Below the pieces are notes generated by a model, which saw nothing but the letters and a program-made list of their open reading frames with translations, had not been told where the DNA came from and made no database searches. 64,000 nucleotides of DNA. Origin: Haloferula luteola. GTDB lineage: Bacteria; Verrucomicrobiota; Verrucomicrobiia; Verrucomicrobiales; Akkermansiaceae. Both the position numbers and the translations under genes were made by a program. The stretch covers positions 310,001-374,000 of the forward strand of contig NZ_JACHFD010000002.1 of the NCBI RefSeq assembly GCF_014201715.1. The letters are read 5' to 3'. Positions within the stretch are counted from its first letter, which is position 1. Every line of letters starts with the position of its first letter. Below, in pieces: positions 53,496-63,068 of the stretch.

Positions 53496-55823
53496 ATGTC
53501 CGACGTTCCGACCCAAGCCGCAGCCGCCCACATCGCCACGATCGCCTCTGAAACCGGCATCCACGTCAATTCGGTCGCCTCCACCGCCAAACTGCTCGGC
53601 GAAGGGGCCACAGTGCCCTTCATTTCCCGTTATCGTAAGGAAGCCACCGGATCGTTGGATGAGGTTCAAATTCAAACGATCCGGGACCGCATGCTCCAAC
53701 TCGTCGACCTGGATAGCCGTCGGGCGTCGATCCTCAAGTCCCTCGAAGAGCGCAAGCTCCTCACCGACGATCTGAAGAAGAAGCTCACGAACGCCGACAC
53801 CACTGCCAAACTTGAGGATATTTTCGCCCCTTTCCGGCCCAAGCGCCAAACCCGTGCCACCAAGGCCAAGGAAAAGGGCCTCGAACCTCTCGCCGATTGG
53901 TTGCTGGAGCACCAAGGCGCCGATCCTGCCGAAGAGGCCGCCCAATACGTCAGCGAGGAAAAAGAAGTCGCGACTCTTGAAGAAGCCCTCGCCGGAGCCC
54001 GGGATATCATCGCTGAACGCGTGGCCGACGACGCCGATCTGCGCGGCCGTGCCCGCCGCATCTACGAAGAGGAAGCCACCGTCTCCTCCCGCGTGATGTA
54101 CGGAAAAGACGAAGACAAGGACGCCGCGAAATACCGGGACTACTTCGATTGGAGCGAACCCTACGCCTCGATCCCGTCCCACCGCATGCTCGCCATCCGA
54201 CGCGGGGAAAAGGAAGCCTTCCTCATCATGCGAGTCGAAGTCCCGCTCGACCGCATCACCAGCCAGGCGCTTCCCGAATGGGTCAACACCACCGGAGCTG
54301 CTGGGGAACAGGTCCGACAGGCCGTGGAAGATGGCTGCAAGCGGCTCTTGATGCCTTCCATGGAGACGGAAATGCGCATGGCAGGAAAAAAATCCGCAGA
54401 TGAAACCGCGATCCGCGTGTTCGCCGATAACCTGCGCGAACTGCTGCTTGCCTCGCCGCTCGGCCGCAAGCGCACCCTCGCCATCGATCCGGGGTTCCGC
54501 ACTGGCTGCAAAACCGTGGTCCTCGATGCCCAAGGCTCTCTCCTCCACCACACCGTCCTCCACGCCACCGCTGGTTCCAACAACCAACTTTACGAAGCCG
54601 CGGTCGAACTCACGAAGCTCATCGGCCAATACAAAATCGAAGCCATCGCCATCGGCAACGGCACCGCCAGCCGCGAAACCGAAGCCTTCGTTCGCAAACT
54701 CAAGCTCCCCTCATCGATCCAAATCATCGTCGTCAACGAATCCGGCGCCTCCATTTACTCGGCATCCGACGTCGCGCGCGAAGAGTTCCCCAACGAAGAC
54801 GTCACCGTCCGGGGCGCGGTCTCCATCGGCCGCCGACTCATGGACCCCTTGGCCGAATTGGTGAAAATCGATCCAAAATCGATCGGGGTCGGCCAATACC
54901 AACACGACGTCGATCAGCGCCAGCTCAAGAGCGCCCTCGATGACACCGTGGTCAGCGCCGTGAACTCCGTCGGCGTCGAGCTCAACACAGCCTCCAAGCA
55001 GCTCCTTTCATACGTCTCCGGTCTCAATGCCACCCGCGCCGAGAACATCGTCGCCTACCGCAACGAACACGGCGGATTCAACTCCCGCGCCGAGTTGAAG
55101 AAGGTCCCGGGCCTCGGTGACAAAGCCTTTGAGCAAGCGGCCGGCTTCCTGCGTCTTCGCGATGGAGAACATCCCTTGGACGCCTCAGCCGTCCACCCAG
55201 AACGCTACGCCGTCGTCGAACGCATGGCCAGCGACCTCGGCTGCGCCGTTTCCGATCTTATCACCAGCAATGAATTGCGAAAGAAGATCGACCTCAAACA
55301 ATACGTCGATGCCGAAGTCGGCCTTCCCACTCTTCAAGACATCCTGGCGGAATTGGCCAAACCTGGCCGCGACCCGCGGAAGCAATTCGAGATCTTTTCA
55401 TTCGCCGAGGGCGTCGAAAAACCCTCCGACCTGTCCCCAGGCATGAAGCTCCCGGGCATCGTGACCAACGTTGCGGCCTTTGGCGCCTTCGTTGACGTCG
55501 GTGTCCACCAAGACGGACTCGTACACGTCAGCCAACTTTCCGACAACTTCGTCCGCGATCCTGCAGAAGTGGTCAAAGTCGGCCAGAAAGTTCAGGTCAC
55601 CGTGATGGAAGTCGACATCCCCCGCAATCGCATCTCGTTGTCGATGAAATCGAAACCAGATCTCGAAGGTCGCAGCAGTGGAGGCGGTGGCGGCGGCCAT
55701 CGTGGAAATGACCGTGGACCACGCCCTCAAGCCCGTCGTGACTCCGGCGGAGGTCGATCCCAGCAGGGCGGTGGCGGCAATGATTGGTTCAGCCAAGCCA
55801 TGGATCAGGCCAAAAAGCGTTGA
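53496..55823 (+). CDS. tex: Tex family S1 RNA-binding transcription accessory protein
   Basis: 775 residues. Order: N-terminal helix-turn-helix-like part (IASETGIHVNSVASTAKLL, TVPFISRYRKEATGSLDE), YqgF/RNase H-like domain (LAIDPGFRTGCKTVVLD, AIAIGNGTASRETEAFV), helix-hairpin-helix domains (SAVNSVGVELNTAS, LKKVPGLGDKAFEQAAGFLR) and an S1 domain (PGIVTNVAAFGAFVDVGVHQDGLVHVS, landmarks). A Gly/Arg-rich tail (RSSGGGGGGHRG) follows and ends in WFSQAMDQAKK. Tex binds nucleic acids and is related to eukaryotic Spt6. The glycine/arginine tail is typical of the larger members. Confidence 0.96.
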   Translation: MSDVPTQAAAAHIATIASETGIHVNSVASTAKLLGEGATVPFISRYRKEATGSLDEVQIQTIRDRMLQLVDLDSRRASILKSLEERKLLTDDLKKKLTNADTTAKLEDIFAPFRPKRQTRATKAKEKGLEPLADWLLEHQGADPAEEAAQYVSEEKEVATLEEALAGARDIIAERVADDADLRGRARRIYEEEATVSSRVMYGKDEDKDAAKYRDYFDWSEPYASIPSHRMLAIRRGEKEAFLIMRVEVPLDRITSQALPEWVNTTGAAGEQVRQAVEDGCKRLLMPSMETEMRMAGKKSADETAIRVFADNLRELLLASPLGRKRTLAIDPGFRTGCKTVVLDAQGSLLHHTVLHATAGSNNQLYEAAVELTKLIGQYKIEAIAIGNGTASRETEAFVRKLKLPSSIQIIVVNESGASIYSASDVAREEFPNEDVTVRGAVSIGRRLMDPLAELVKIDPKSIGVGQYQHDVDQRQLKSALDDTVVSAVNSVGVELNTASKQLLSYVSGLNATRAENIVAYRNEHGGFNSRAELKKVPGLGDKAFEQAAGFLRLRDGEHPLDASAVHPERYAVVERMASDLGCAVSDLITSNELRKKIDLKQYVDAEVGLPTLQDILAELAKPGRDPRKQFEIFSFAEGVEKPSDLSPGMKLPGIVTNVAAFGAFVDVGVHQDGLVHVSQLSDNFVRDPAEVVKVGQKVQVTVMEVDIPRNRISLSMKSKPDLEGRSSGGGGGGHRGNDRGPRPQARRDSGGGRSQQGGGGNDWFSQAMDQAKKR

Positions 55824-55905
55824 GCTTCTTCGTGTCGAGTTCGACCCATCCGCCGCGAGCCGTGGCTTGCGGTGGCGCGGAGATTCCGGCAACCTGCCTG
55901 CGCTC

Positions 55906-56805
55906 ATGAAGCCTGCCACCTCCTTCTCCCTCCTGCTCATCGCCGTTCTCGCAACGGTGGTGGTCGAAGAACGGCGCATCAAGGACCTGCGAAAGCAGCT
56001 CGATGAGCTGCGGGCTCTCCGCGAGGCCACTCCCTCGGCCACCCTGGAACCCCCCGTCGAATCCGAGCCTCTTGCGCTCCCACCCAGTCAGCGAACTCTT
56101 CCGAAGGACTTTCCACTGCCCACGGACGAACAGATCAAGGAACTGGCACTCAGCGACCGTGCCGACCTCTACCTGCAGCTCGGCCTCACCTCCACCGAAC
56201 AGGCTTACGTCGAAAGCATCGTCAAAGCGATGCGCCAGACCCAACAGGAGCTGGCCGTCGCCTGGGTTTCTTCCGACCAGGACGCCCAAGGGGGCCTCAT
56301 CGCCAAGATGAACGAGGCGGAAGCTGAAGCCGACACCGCCCTGCGCGCCTTCTTCAACAACGAGTCCGACATCGCCACCTTTCGCGATGGCTTGGCCATG
56401 CAGGCCGACATCGAACTCTACCACCAACTTTCACCGTACCTTGCGGTGCAAGGTGCCACCTTCAACAAAGCGAAAGAGACGGCTTTCATCGAAGCACTCC
56501 ACCAGATTCGGACCACCATTGGCGGCATCGATTGGAATTCCCCTGAAGCTTTGCCGTTTTTCTCGACCGGCAGTGCGGAGCAGCGTTTCGACGAAGAATG
56601 GGAAAAGATCGACGACGGCCTGAAGACCGTCATGCCAGTCTTCCTCAACGGCCACGAGATCGAAGCCGTCGTTTCGGCGAGGAAGGAGCTCTACGACTCC
56701 ATGCACCATAGCCTTTTCCCATCGGAGGAGGACTCCTCAGAGGCAGAAACCCCAGCTGAGGAGACACCAGAAGGGGCGCCTTCCGACGCGCCCGAAGGTC
56801 CCTGA
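55906..56805 (+). CDS. Exported or anchored helical protein of unknown function
   Basis: 299 residues from ATG at 55906. The N-terminus has a hydrophobic segment (FSLLLIAVLATVVV) followed by a coiled coil (RIKDLRKQLDELRALRE). The middle is helical and acidic. The C-terminus is a Glu/Ala/Pro tail (EDSSEAETPAEETPEGAP). The frame is open further upstream into tex, but that part is a frame-shifted reading of tex. No domain is recognised. It lies 82 bases after tex. Confidence 0.68.
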   Translation: MKPATSFSLLLIAVLATVVVEERRIKDLRKQLDELRALREATPSATLEPPVESEPLALPPSQRTLPKDFPLPTDEQIKELALSDRADLYLQLGLTSTEQAYVESIVKAMRQTQQELAVAWVSSDQDAQGGLIAKMNEAEAEADTALRAFFNNESDIATFRDGLAMQADIELYHQLSPYLAVQGATFNKAKETAFIEALHQIRTTIGGIDWNSPEALPFFSTGSAEQRFDEEWEKIDDGLKTVMPVFLNGHEIEAVVSARKELYDSMHHSLFPSEEDSSEAETPAEETPEGAPSDAPEGP

Positions 56806-56891
56806 CCTCCGCGATCCCGTAGCCGAGGGAGGGTTGAGTTTTTCAAGACTGCCGCCAAGGATCGGGTCACCCCTACCCTCCCACCCCCTTC

Positions 56892-58082
56892 ATGAGAATT
56901 GTCGTCCACGACTACGCTGGACATCCCTTCGCGCCCTCCCTCAGCCGCGAACTGGCCCGACGTGGTCATTCGGTGATCCACGTTTTTGCCAGCTCACTGC
57001 AAACTCCGCGCGGAGCCCTGACCCATCGCGAAGGCGATCCTCCGAACCTCGAGTTCCACGAAGTGGCGATGGATCCCGATTATCCAAGGTTCAAATATTC
57101 CTTCGTCCGCCGTCGGCGCATGGAGATCGCCTACGGAAAAAAAGTCGCCGCCCTCGTGCGCCGCTGGAAGCCGGAAGCCGTGCTTTCAGGCAACACTCCG
57201 ACGGAAACTCAGGGCCCGATCGTCAAGGCCAGCGTCGCCTGTGGCGCTCGCTTCTGCTACTGGGTTCAGGATTTCTACAGCCTCGCTGTGGAACGACTGC
57301 TCAAAAAGAAAATCCCGGTCCTCGGCGCTTGGCTCGGCCAGTACTATCGGCATCTGGATTTGAAGCAGTTCCGCGATAGTCACCGGATCGTGACCATCAC
57401 GGCGGACTTCAACCCCATCCTCGAAGCCGAATTTGGTGTCGATGCCCACCGAGTGGACGTGGTTCCGAATTGGGCCGTCATCGAAGAACTTCCTGTCGGG
57501 GAAAAAGACAACCGCTGGTCGCGCCGCCACGGCCTCCACAACTCGTTTGTCTTTCTCTACACGGGAACCATCGGCATGAAGCACAATCCGGCGATGCTTC
57601 TCGAACTCGCCCGCCAACACCGTGACGATCCGCACGTTCGAGTGGTCGTTGTTTCAGAAGGATTGGGGGCCGACTGGCTACGCCGCGAGGGTGCCGGGCT
57701 GGAGAACCTCCTCATTCTTCCCTATCAGCCTTTTGAGGATCTCCCTCAGGTTCTCGCAACTGGCGATGTCTTGGTGGCCCTCCTCGAAGAAGAGGCCGGT
57801 GTCTTTTCGGTACCCTCAAAGATCCTCGCCTACCACTGTGCGGGTCGCCCCCTGCTCATGGCAGTGCCTTCGGCCAACTTGGCCTCCCGAATCGTCGCGG
57901 ATCATGGCAGTGGCCTGACAGTGGAACCCGGAGATCAGCCAGGTTTCCTCGCCACCGCTCGGCGCCTAAAAGAAGACGACACCTTGCGCCACCAGGCCGG
58001 TTCCCGCGCCCGACGCTATGCCGAGGAAACTTTCCGCATCGGCCCGATCACCGACGAATTCGAACGCATCCTCGGGGAATGA
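56892..58082 (+). CDS. Family 4 glycosyltransferase
   Basis: 396 residues with a GT-B fold. The N-terminal half has the LARRGHSVIHVF strand-helix. The C-terminal half has the VFLYTGTIGMKHNP nucleotide-binding start and the KILAYHCAGRPLLMAV block, with a Glu in EEEAGVFSVPSK at the catalytic position. It probably adds a hexose or amino sugar to a surface glycan or lipid carrier. The stop codon overlaps the next glycosyltransferase by 4 bases. It starts a three-gene glycosyltransferase operon. Confidence 0.9.
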   Translation: MRIVVHDYAGHPFAPSLSRELARRGHSVIHVFASSLQTPRGALTHREGDPPNLEFHEVAMDPDYPRFKYSFVRRRRMEIAYGKKVAALVRRWKPEAVLSGNTPTETQGPIVKASVACGARFCYWVQDFYSLAVERLLKKKIPVLGAWLGQYYRHLDLKQFRDSHRIVTITADFNPILEAEFGVDAHRVDVVPNWAVIEELPVGEKDNRWSRRHGLHNSFVFLYTGTIGMKHNPAMLLELARQHRDDPHVRVVVVSEGLGADWLRREGAGLENLLILPYQPFEDLPQVLATGDVLVALLEEEAGVFSVPSKILAYHCAGRPLLMAVPSANLASRIVADHGSGLTVEPGDQPGFLATARRLKEDDTLRHQAGSRARRYAEETFRIGPITDEFERILGE

Positions 58083-59242
58083 TTCGCTGCCTCTGGATCA
58101 CCCGCCAAGAACCACGGGCTGCCAACGCGGGAGACATCATTTACTCCCTCGGCCTCATCCGCGCGGTCGCTGCCACCGGCCAGGTGAAGCTCACCGTGCT
58201 GACCCATCAGGACCGCTTCGAGGTTGCTGAGATCGAAAACGTGCGTTTTGAGCTGCCCACTTTCATGCCGGGAAAATCGTTCTCCTGCATGCTGTCATCG
58301 CTGCCGGCTGACGCCCATCGCATGGGCAACGCCACCATGCGCCGACGCCTCAGCGAACTACTCTCCAGCGAAACCTTCGATCGCGTCGTGATCGATCAAG
58401 CCGCCTGCTCTTGGGCCCTCGATCAGATTCCTGTCGACCTCCCCGTCATCTACATCGCCCACAATCACGAAACCGCGGTGCGTGCAGAGATCGCGGCCGA
58501 TGGCCGAGGCCTCACGGCTCCCGTCTACCGCTTCGACGCTTGGAAATACGGTCATCTGGAGACTCGTCTTTGCCAACGCGCCTGTGGCATCACCGCCATC
58601 ACTCCGCGGGATGAAGCGGCTTTCCGTGCTCAATTTCCCGCCAAACGATACGTCGTGCTGCCTCCCGGCTACGAAGGGACCATTCCCGACGGCCCTCCCC
58701 CCGCCATCACGACCGCCACTCCGCGCAAAGTCGTCCTCGGAGGAACCTTCGAGTGGCTCGCCAAACGCCGCAATCTCGAAGCGTTCTTGAACGACGCCGA
58801 ACGTCATTTCCCCACCGCTGGAATCGAGTTTCAGGTCGTGGGCAAGGCCGACCCTGAGCACTTCAAAGACCTCGCCCTTCGCCATCCCTGGGCGAAGTTC
58901 GATGCCAATGTCCCCTCCATGGCACCTTTCCTTCAAAACGCCCGTATGGGCCTGATCCCCGAAGCTCTGGGAGGAGGGTTCAAACTGAAGGCGCTCGATT
59001 ATATCTTCCGCGGCCTGCCCCTTGCTTCCATTGAAAGCGCCCTCTCCGGTCTCCCGGTTTCTGCGGGAAAGGGAGCCATCGCCGCCCACAGCACCGCGGA
59101 ACTCGCAGAAAAAGTCACCCAATCGATCGACGATCTCGAATTCTTGAACCAGCAAGCCCACATCGCCTTGGATCGCTGCCGCGGTGCCTTCCGTTGGGAA
59201 GATCGCGGTCAACGGCTCGCCGAATTGCTCTGCCAGCCCTGA
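58079..59242 (+). CDS. GT-B fold glycosyltransferase
   Basis: 387 residues. The N-terminus RCLWITRQEPRAANAGDIIY begins a GT-B domain. The second half has VVLGGTFEWLAKRRNLEAFL, VVGKADPEHF, the MGLIPEALGGGFKLKALDYIFRG block (landmarks) and a C-terminal helix FRWEDRGQRLAELL. The GGFKLK segment corresponds to the sugar-nucleotide loop. Donor and acceptor are unknown. It is joined to the upstream gene by a 4-base overlap and to the downstream one by a 4-base gap. Confidence 0.85.
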   Translation: MIRCLWITRQEPRAANAGDIIYSLGLIRAVAATGQVKLTVLTHQDRFEVAEIENVRFELPTFMPGKSFSCMLSSLPADAHRMGNATMRRRLSELLSSETFDRVVIDQAACSWALDQIPVDLPVIYIAHNHETAVRAEIAADGRGLTAPVYRFDAWKYGHLETRLCQRACGITAITPRDEAAFRAQFPAKRYVVLPPGYEGTIPDGPPPAITTATPRKVVLGGTFEWLAKRRNLEAFLNDAERHFPTAGIEFQVVGKADPEHFKDLALRHPWAKFDANVPSMAPFLQNARMGLIPEALGGGFKLKALDYIFRGLPLASIESALSGLPVSAGKGAIAAHSTAELAEKVTQSIDDLEFLNQQAHIALDRCRGAFRWEDRGQRLAELLCQP

Positions 59243-59246
59243 CTCC

Positions 59247-60494
59247 ATGAATTCCCGGCCTCCCTGCATCGCATTGATCGACCCCATCTGGGTCGGTCAT
59301 CATCCGATGTACTTTGGTCAATTCGCCGCTGCATTTCTCGATTTGGGCGCCCACGTGGTGGGTTTCTGCCCTCACCCCGATGGCGCCCGTCAAGAAATCG
59401 AACTCGCCTGTCCTGACCGAGCCGCCGACTGGAGCACCCACTTCATCACCAAAGCCAAGAGATCCCTTTTCAACGGTCGCTTCGAAGGCGATCCCTACCA
59501 TACCCTCGATCGCTGGCAGCTCGCCGCGAAAGCAATCGACGCCTACGTTGCGGAGACGGATCGCCAAGTGGACGCGGTGTTTTTCCCCTACTTGGACACC
59601 TATCTCCGGTTTCTTCCCTTTCCGGAGGTTCCGGGCTCCACCATCGGTCGCCCGTGGGGGGGGCTCTACTTGCGCAACCACCATCACCGCGATGAAGCCA
59701 ATCCACTGCTGCGTTCCGCCAGGCTGCTAGCCAAGGGCGACGCTCTCATGCGCTCCTCGCTGTGCGCAGGGATCGGGGTGCTCGACGAACGCTACGTCCC
59801 CGCCCTGGAAGACTATCTCGAAAAGCCCGTGCGGGGCTTCCCCGACGTCACGCTTTCGCAATTGCCGCCTCAGGCTCCAGCTCTGGTGCAGCAAATCCGC
59901 GAAAAGGCAGGATCGAGGCCCATCATTGGCCTCATTGGCTTGGAGCGCCGGAAAGGCATGCTCACCATGCTCGATGCCGCGTTGCGAGCACACGCGGTGG
60001 AACGTCCCTGGTACTTTGTTTTCGCCGGCGTCTTTGATCGCACCGAATTCGACCCCTCCGAACAAGAATTGATCGAATCCGTCATCCGTAAGATTCACTC
60101 TGGAGAAATCGACCACATCCATTTCGACCCCGAGGCCCCTAGAATCCCGACCGAGCCCGAATTCAACGCCCTCTTTGCCTCTTTCGATCTCGCCTGGGCG
60201 GCCTACCTCGGATTTCAGGGGAGCAGTGGCACCCTCGGCAAAGCCGCAGCCTTCGAGATTCCCGTCATCGCCAGCAGAGGAGAATGCATCGGCCACCGGG
60301 TCGAGCACTACCGACTCGGAGCCACCATCGACGAAGGGGATTCGCAACAAGCCCTCGCTGCGATCGACCATTTGCTCGGCGCCGCAGGCTCCCAAGAGTC
60401 CCGGGATTTCGAAGGCTACCGCCGCATGCACAGCCCGTCCCGACTCCGTGAGGTCCTCGGTGAGTGGCTGGAGGACGCCCTGGCCAGAAAATGA
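59247..60494 (+). CDS. GT-B fold glycosyltransferase
   Basis: 415 residues from ATG at 59247. The first strand is IALIDPIWVGHHPMYFGQFA, the His-containing start of GT-B folds. The C-terminal domain has IIGLIGLERRKGMLTMLDA and the GSSGTLGKAAAFEIPVIAS block. It is the third glycosyltransferase in a row. Together the three may build an oligosaccharide, although no flippase, ligase or sugar-nucleotide gene is next to them. The secreted GH39-like enzyme follows 49 bases later. Confidence 0.83.
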   Translation: MNSRPPCIALIDPIWVGHHPMYFGQFAAAFLDLGAHVVGFCPHPDGARQEIELACPDRAADWSTHFITKAKRSLFNGRFEGDPYHTLDRWQLAAKAIDAYVAETDRQVDAVFFPYLDTYLRFLPFPEVPGSTIGRPWGGLYLRNHHHRDEANPLLRSARLLAKGDALMRSSLCAGIGVLDERYVPALEDYLEKPVRGFPDVTLSQLPPQAPALVQQIREKAGSRPIIGLIGLERRKGMLTMLDAALRAHAVERPWYFVFAGVFDRTEFDPSEQELIESVIRKIHSGEIDHIHFDPEAPRIPTEPEFNALFASFDLAWAAYLGFQGSSGTLGKAAAFEIPVIASRGECIGHRVEHYRLGATIDEGDSQQALAAIDHLLGAAGSQESRDFEGYRRMHSPSRLREVLGEWLEDALARK

Positions 60495-60543
60495 CTCCCA
60501 GAAAAGGTGGCTTCCCCCTCGGAAAGCCGATTGAGTGACAGGG

Positions 60544-62214
60544 ATGAATCGTTTCCTGACCTCATTTCTCGCCCTCACCCCCTTCGCCCTGGCCGCGGAG
60601 TCGTTTCCCGTCGCCATTCAGGTGGATCTGGCCGGAGACCTTGGCCCGGTGCAGCCGATTTGGAGGTTCTTCGGAGCCGATGAACCGAACTACGCAACCC
60701 TGCCCCACGGCCGGAAATTGCTAGGCGACCTTGGCGACCTGAAACCCAAGTCCGTCTACTTTCGCACCCACAATCTGATGACTTCCGGCGATGGGACGCC
60801 GGCCTTGAAATGGGGCTCCACCGGCATGTACGGCGAAGATGGTCGGGGCCGGCCCATCTACGACTGGGAAATCGTCGACGGCATCTTCGACACCTACCTT
60901 GAAAAGGGAGTTCGCCCCTATGTTCAAATCGGCTTCATGCCGGAAGCGCTTTCCGCCAAGCCTCTGCCGTATCGCCATCACTGGACCCCGCGCGCCCAAT
61001 ACGACGAGATCTACACTGGATGGACCTATCCCCCTAAGGATTGGGCCAAATGGGAAGAGCTTGTTTACCAATGGGCCCTCCACAGCAAAGAGCGCTACGG
61101 AGAGGAAGAAGTCCTCCAATGGTTTTGGCAAACGTGGAACGAACCCAACATCGGCTACTGGCGCGGCACCCGAGAGGAATTTTTTCGACTTCACGACCAC
61201 GCCGTCGCCGCCGTTCGGCGCGCCATCCCCGGGGCCAAAGTCGGTGGACCTGACGTCGCCGGAGGACCCGGTGGCGATTTCCTGGAAAGCTTCCTCGAGC
61301 ACTGCATCGGCGGTCAAAATGAGGCAACCGGAGACACCGGCACGCCTCTCGACTTCATCTCCTTCCACGCCAAAGGATGGCCGGAGACTCAGGACGGCCA
61401 CGTCCGCATGGGCATCGCCAATCAACTCCGCGATATCGACCGAGCCTTTGCGGTGATTGCCAAGTTCCCCGAAACTCGCTCCCTCCCCATCGTCATTGGT
61501 GAATCCGACCCCGAAGGCTGCGCTGCCTGCCAAGGTGAAAACCTCGCCTACCGCAACGGCACCATGTACTCCAGCTACACCGCCGCCTCTTTTCCCCGCA
61601 AACTCGATCTCGCCCAAAAACACGGCGTGAACCTCGAAGGAGCGCTCACCTGGGCCTTTGAGTTCGAAGGCGAGAACCTCTTTGCCGGCTTCCGCGCACT
61701 CTCAACCGGCGGTATCAACAAACCGGTTCTCAACGTCTTTAGGATGTTCTCAAAAATGACCGGACACGTCCTCCCTACGGAGAGCGATCACGATATCGCG
61801 CTCGATTCCATCGTCGCCCACGGGGTGCGAAAGGAGCCGGACGTCGGAGTCCGCGCAAGCCGCGATGGAGATCAGGTATGCGTCTTTCTATGGCACTATC
61901 ATGACGACGATCTTCCCGGCCCCTCTGCAGCCATCGAACTCAGCTTGAGCGGGCTTTCCACGCACCCAGGAAAAGTCACGCATCACTTCCGAGTGGATGA
62001 AACCCACTCGAACGCCTTCACCGTCTGGAAAGCGCTCGGATCTCCTCAAGATCCCGACGCCTCCGAAATGGCAGAACTTCTCGCTGCCTCCGAACTGGCG
62101 GAGATCTCGTCCCCATCCCTTCAAGCAGGTGAAAACGGCACGGGCCGCCTGACCTTAGAACTTCCCCGCCAGGGAGTGTCCCTATTGGTGCTCGATTTCT
62201 CGGAGAACCCTTAA
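60544..62214 (+). CDS. Secreted GH39-like glycoside hydrolase
   Basis: 556 residues from ATG at 60544. A signal peptide (about 1-18, ending ALAAES) precedes a clan GH-A (beta/alpha)8 barrel. The acid/base Glu sits in FWQTWNEPNIGYWRGT and the nucleophile Glu in LPIVIGESDPEG, both in the expected order. A C-terminal beta domain follows. GH39 enzymes are mainly beta-xylosidases and alpha-iduronidases. The Cys pair in EGCAACQG right after the nucleophile is unusual. It follows the glycosyltransferases on the same strand. A GTG at 60535 adds only three residues. Confidence 0.88.
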   Translation: MNRFLTSFLALTPFALAAESFPVAIQVDLAGDLGPVQPIWRFFGADEPNYATLPHGRKLLGDLGDLKPKSVYFRTHNLMTSGDGTPALKWGSTGMYGEDGRGRPIYDWEIVDGIFDTYLEKGVRPYVQIGFMPEALSAKPLPYRHHWTPRAQYDEIYTGWTYPPKDWAKWEELVYQWALHSKERYGEEEVLQWFWQTWNEPNIGYWRGTREEFFRLHDHAVAAVRRAIPGAKVGGPDVAGGPGGDFLESFLEHCIGGQNEATGDTGTPLDFISFHAKGWPETQDGHVRMGIANQLRDIDRAFAVIAKFPETRSLPIVIGESDPEGCAACQGENLAYRNGTMYSSYTAASFPRKLDLAQKHGVNLEGALTWAFEFEGENLFAGFRALSTGGINKPVLNVFRMFSKMTGHVLPTESDHDIALDSIVAHGVRKEPDVGVRASRDGDQVCVFLWHYHDDDLPGPSAAIELSLSGLSTHPGKVTHHFRVDETHSNAFTVWKALGSPQDPDASEMAELLAASELAEISSPSLQAGENGTGRLTLELPRQGVSLLVLDFSENP

Positions 62215-62230
62215 TCGGCTCCCAAAAAAA

Positions 62231-62257
62231 GCCTCCTCGATGGATCATCGAGGAGGC
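62231..62257 (-). terminator. Rho-independent terminator of the minus-strand cassette genes
   Basis: A 12-bp perfect stem GCCTCCTCGATG/CATCGAGGAGGC around a 3-base loop. On the minus strand it is followed by seven T. It lies 29 bases after the stop of the gene at 62286-63047 and 17 bases after the GH39 stop, so it may also slow readthrough from the other side. Confidence 0.93.
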
Positions 62258-62285
62258 CGAGAAAATCGGGAAAGTCGAGAAGCCG

Positions 62286-63047
62286 TTAGCGAACGACTTT
62301 GGCGATATCGGTGAAACCGCGGAGATGAATTTCTTGGGAGATCGGATCCACAAAAAGCACTTGGAATACCCGCTTCTTACCAGGCGGCACCCATTTGGTC
62401 GCGGCGATCCGCTTCCAATCCGCCGCCGAGTTGCCAGGGCCGATTCGGCAGAAGGCACGCATGTCGGTCAGATTGTCCTCACCTGCCGGCACCTCTTTGA
62501 TCAGGCGCGTCGTGCCGCTCTTGAAAAGGAACTTCTCATCATCCAATTCGAACATCACCTCCGTCGGGCTCATGTTCAACACTTGGAGCGAGCCTTCAGG
62601 GAAGGCCGTGCGGGTGTCGTCGACGGCGAAGATCCGATACGGCGGGTCTCCCTCATTGCCCTTGAAGGGAACCAGAAGCAGGATGACCGACTTTTTCCCT
62701 TCAGGCAAAGTGGTCTTGGCAATCACCTTCTCCGGGATTTGAACACTCGTTGGAGCCGGGTCACTCGTCAAAACGAGGTGCTTGGTGGTCGTCGGCAACA
62801 TGTCCGCCTGGTGATTGAGATAGGTTCGAACCTCCACCTTCTGCCCTTGAGGGCCTCCCGGATCCGAGCTGAAAGCAAAGAGCTCCTTCGGAGTCTTGAC
62901 CCCCATCACGAAAGCCAATGCACGGACTCGAATGCCATCCTCGGGCTTGGGAGGCTCATCTTGAGCGGAGACCTGCTGGAAGAGCAGGGCTCCCAGCATC
63001 ACTCGGGCAAATTTCGCCATCAGGCGGATTGAAAATCGGTCGTTCAT
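62286..63047 (-). CDS. Exported protein of unknown function beside a Verru_Chthon cassette gene
   Basis: 253 residues. A signal peptide (about 8-29, ARVMLGALLFQQVSAQ) precedes a beta-rich domain with blocks such as VEVRTYLNHQADMLP, IFAVDDTRTAFPEGSLQVLN and MRAFCRIGPGNSAADWKRIAATKW (landmarks). I know no characterised family, but proteins of this kind accompany Verru_Chthon cassette genes. It is 21 bases after the cassette protein A gene on the same strand and is followed by a strong terminator, so it ends that operon. Confidence 0.75.
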   Translation of the reverse strand: MNDRFSIRLMAKFARVMLGALLFQQVSAQDEPPKPEDGIRVRALAFVMGVKTPKELFAFSSDPGGPQGQKVEVRTYLNHQADMLPTTTKHLVLTSDPAPTSVQIPEKVIAKTTLPEGKKSVILLLVPFKGNEGDPPYRIFAVDDTRTAFPEGSLQVLNMSPTEVMFELDDEKFLFKSGTTRLIKEVPAGEDNLTDMRAFCRIGPGNSAADWKRIAATKWVPPGKKRVFQVLFVDPISQEIHLRGFTDIAKVVR

Positions 63048-63068
63048 TTTTAGGGTTTGGAGCCGTCT

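Noticed and set aside
53387..53623. Longer N-terminus of the pseudopilin-like paralogue B
   Set aside because: It would overlap the start of tex on the other strand and adds a low-complexity segment before the anchor.
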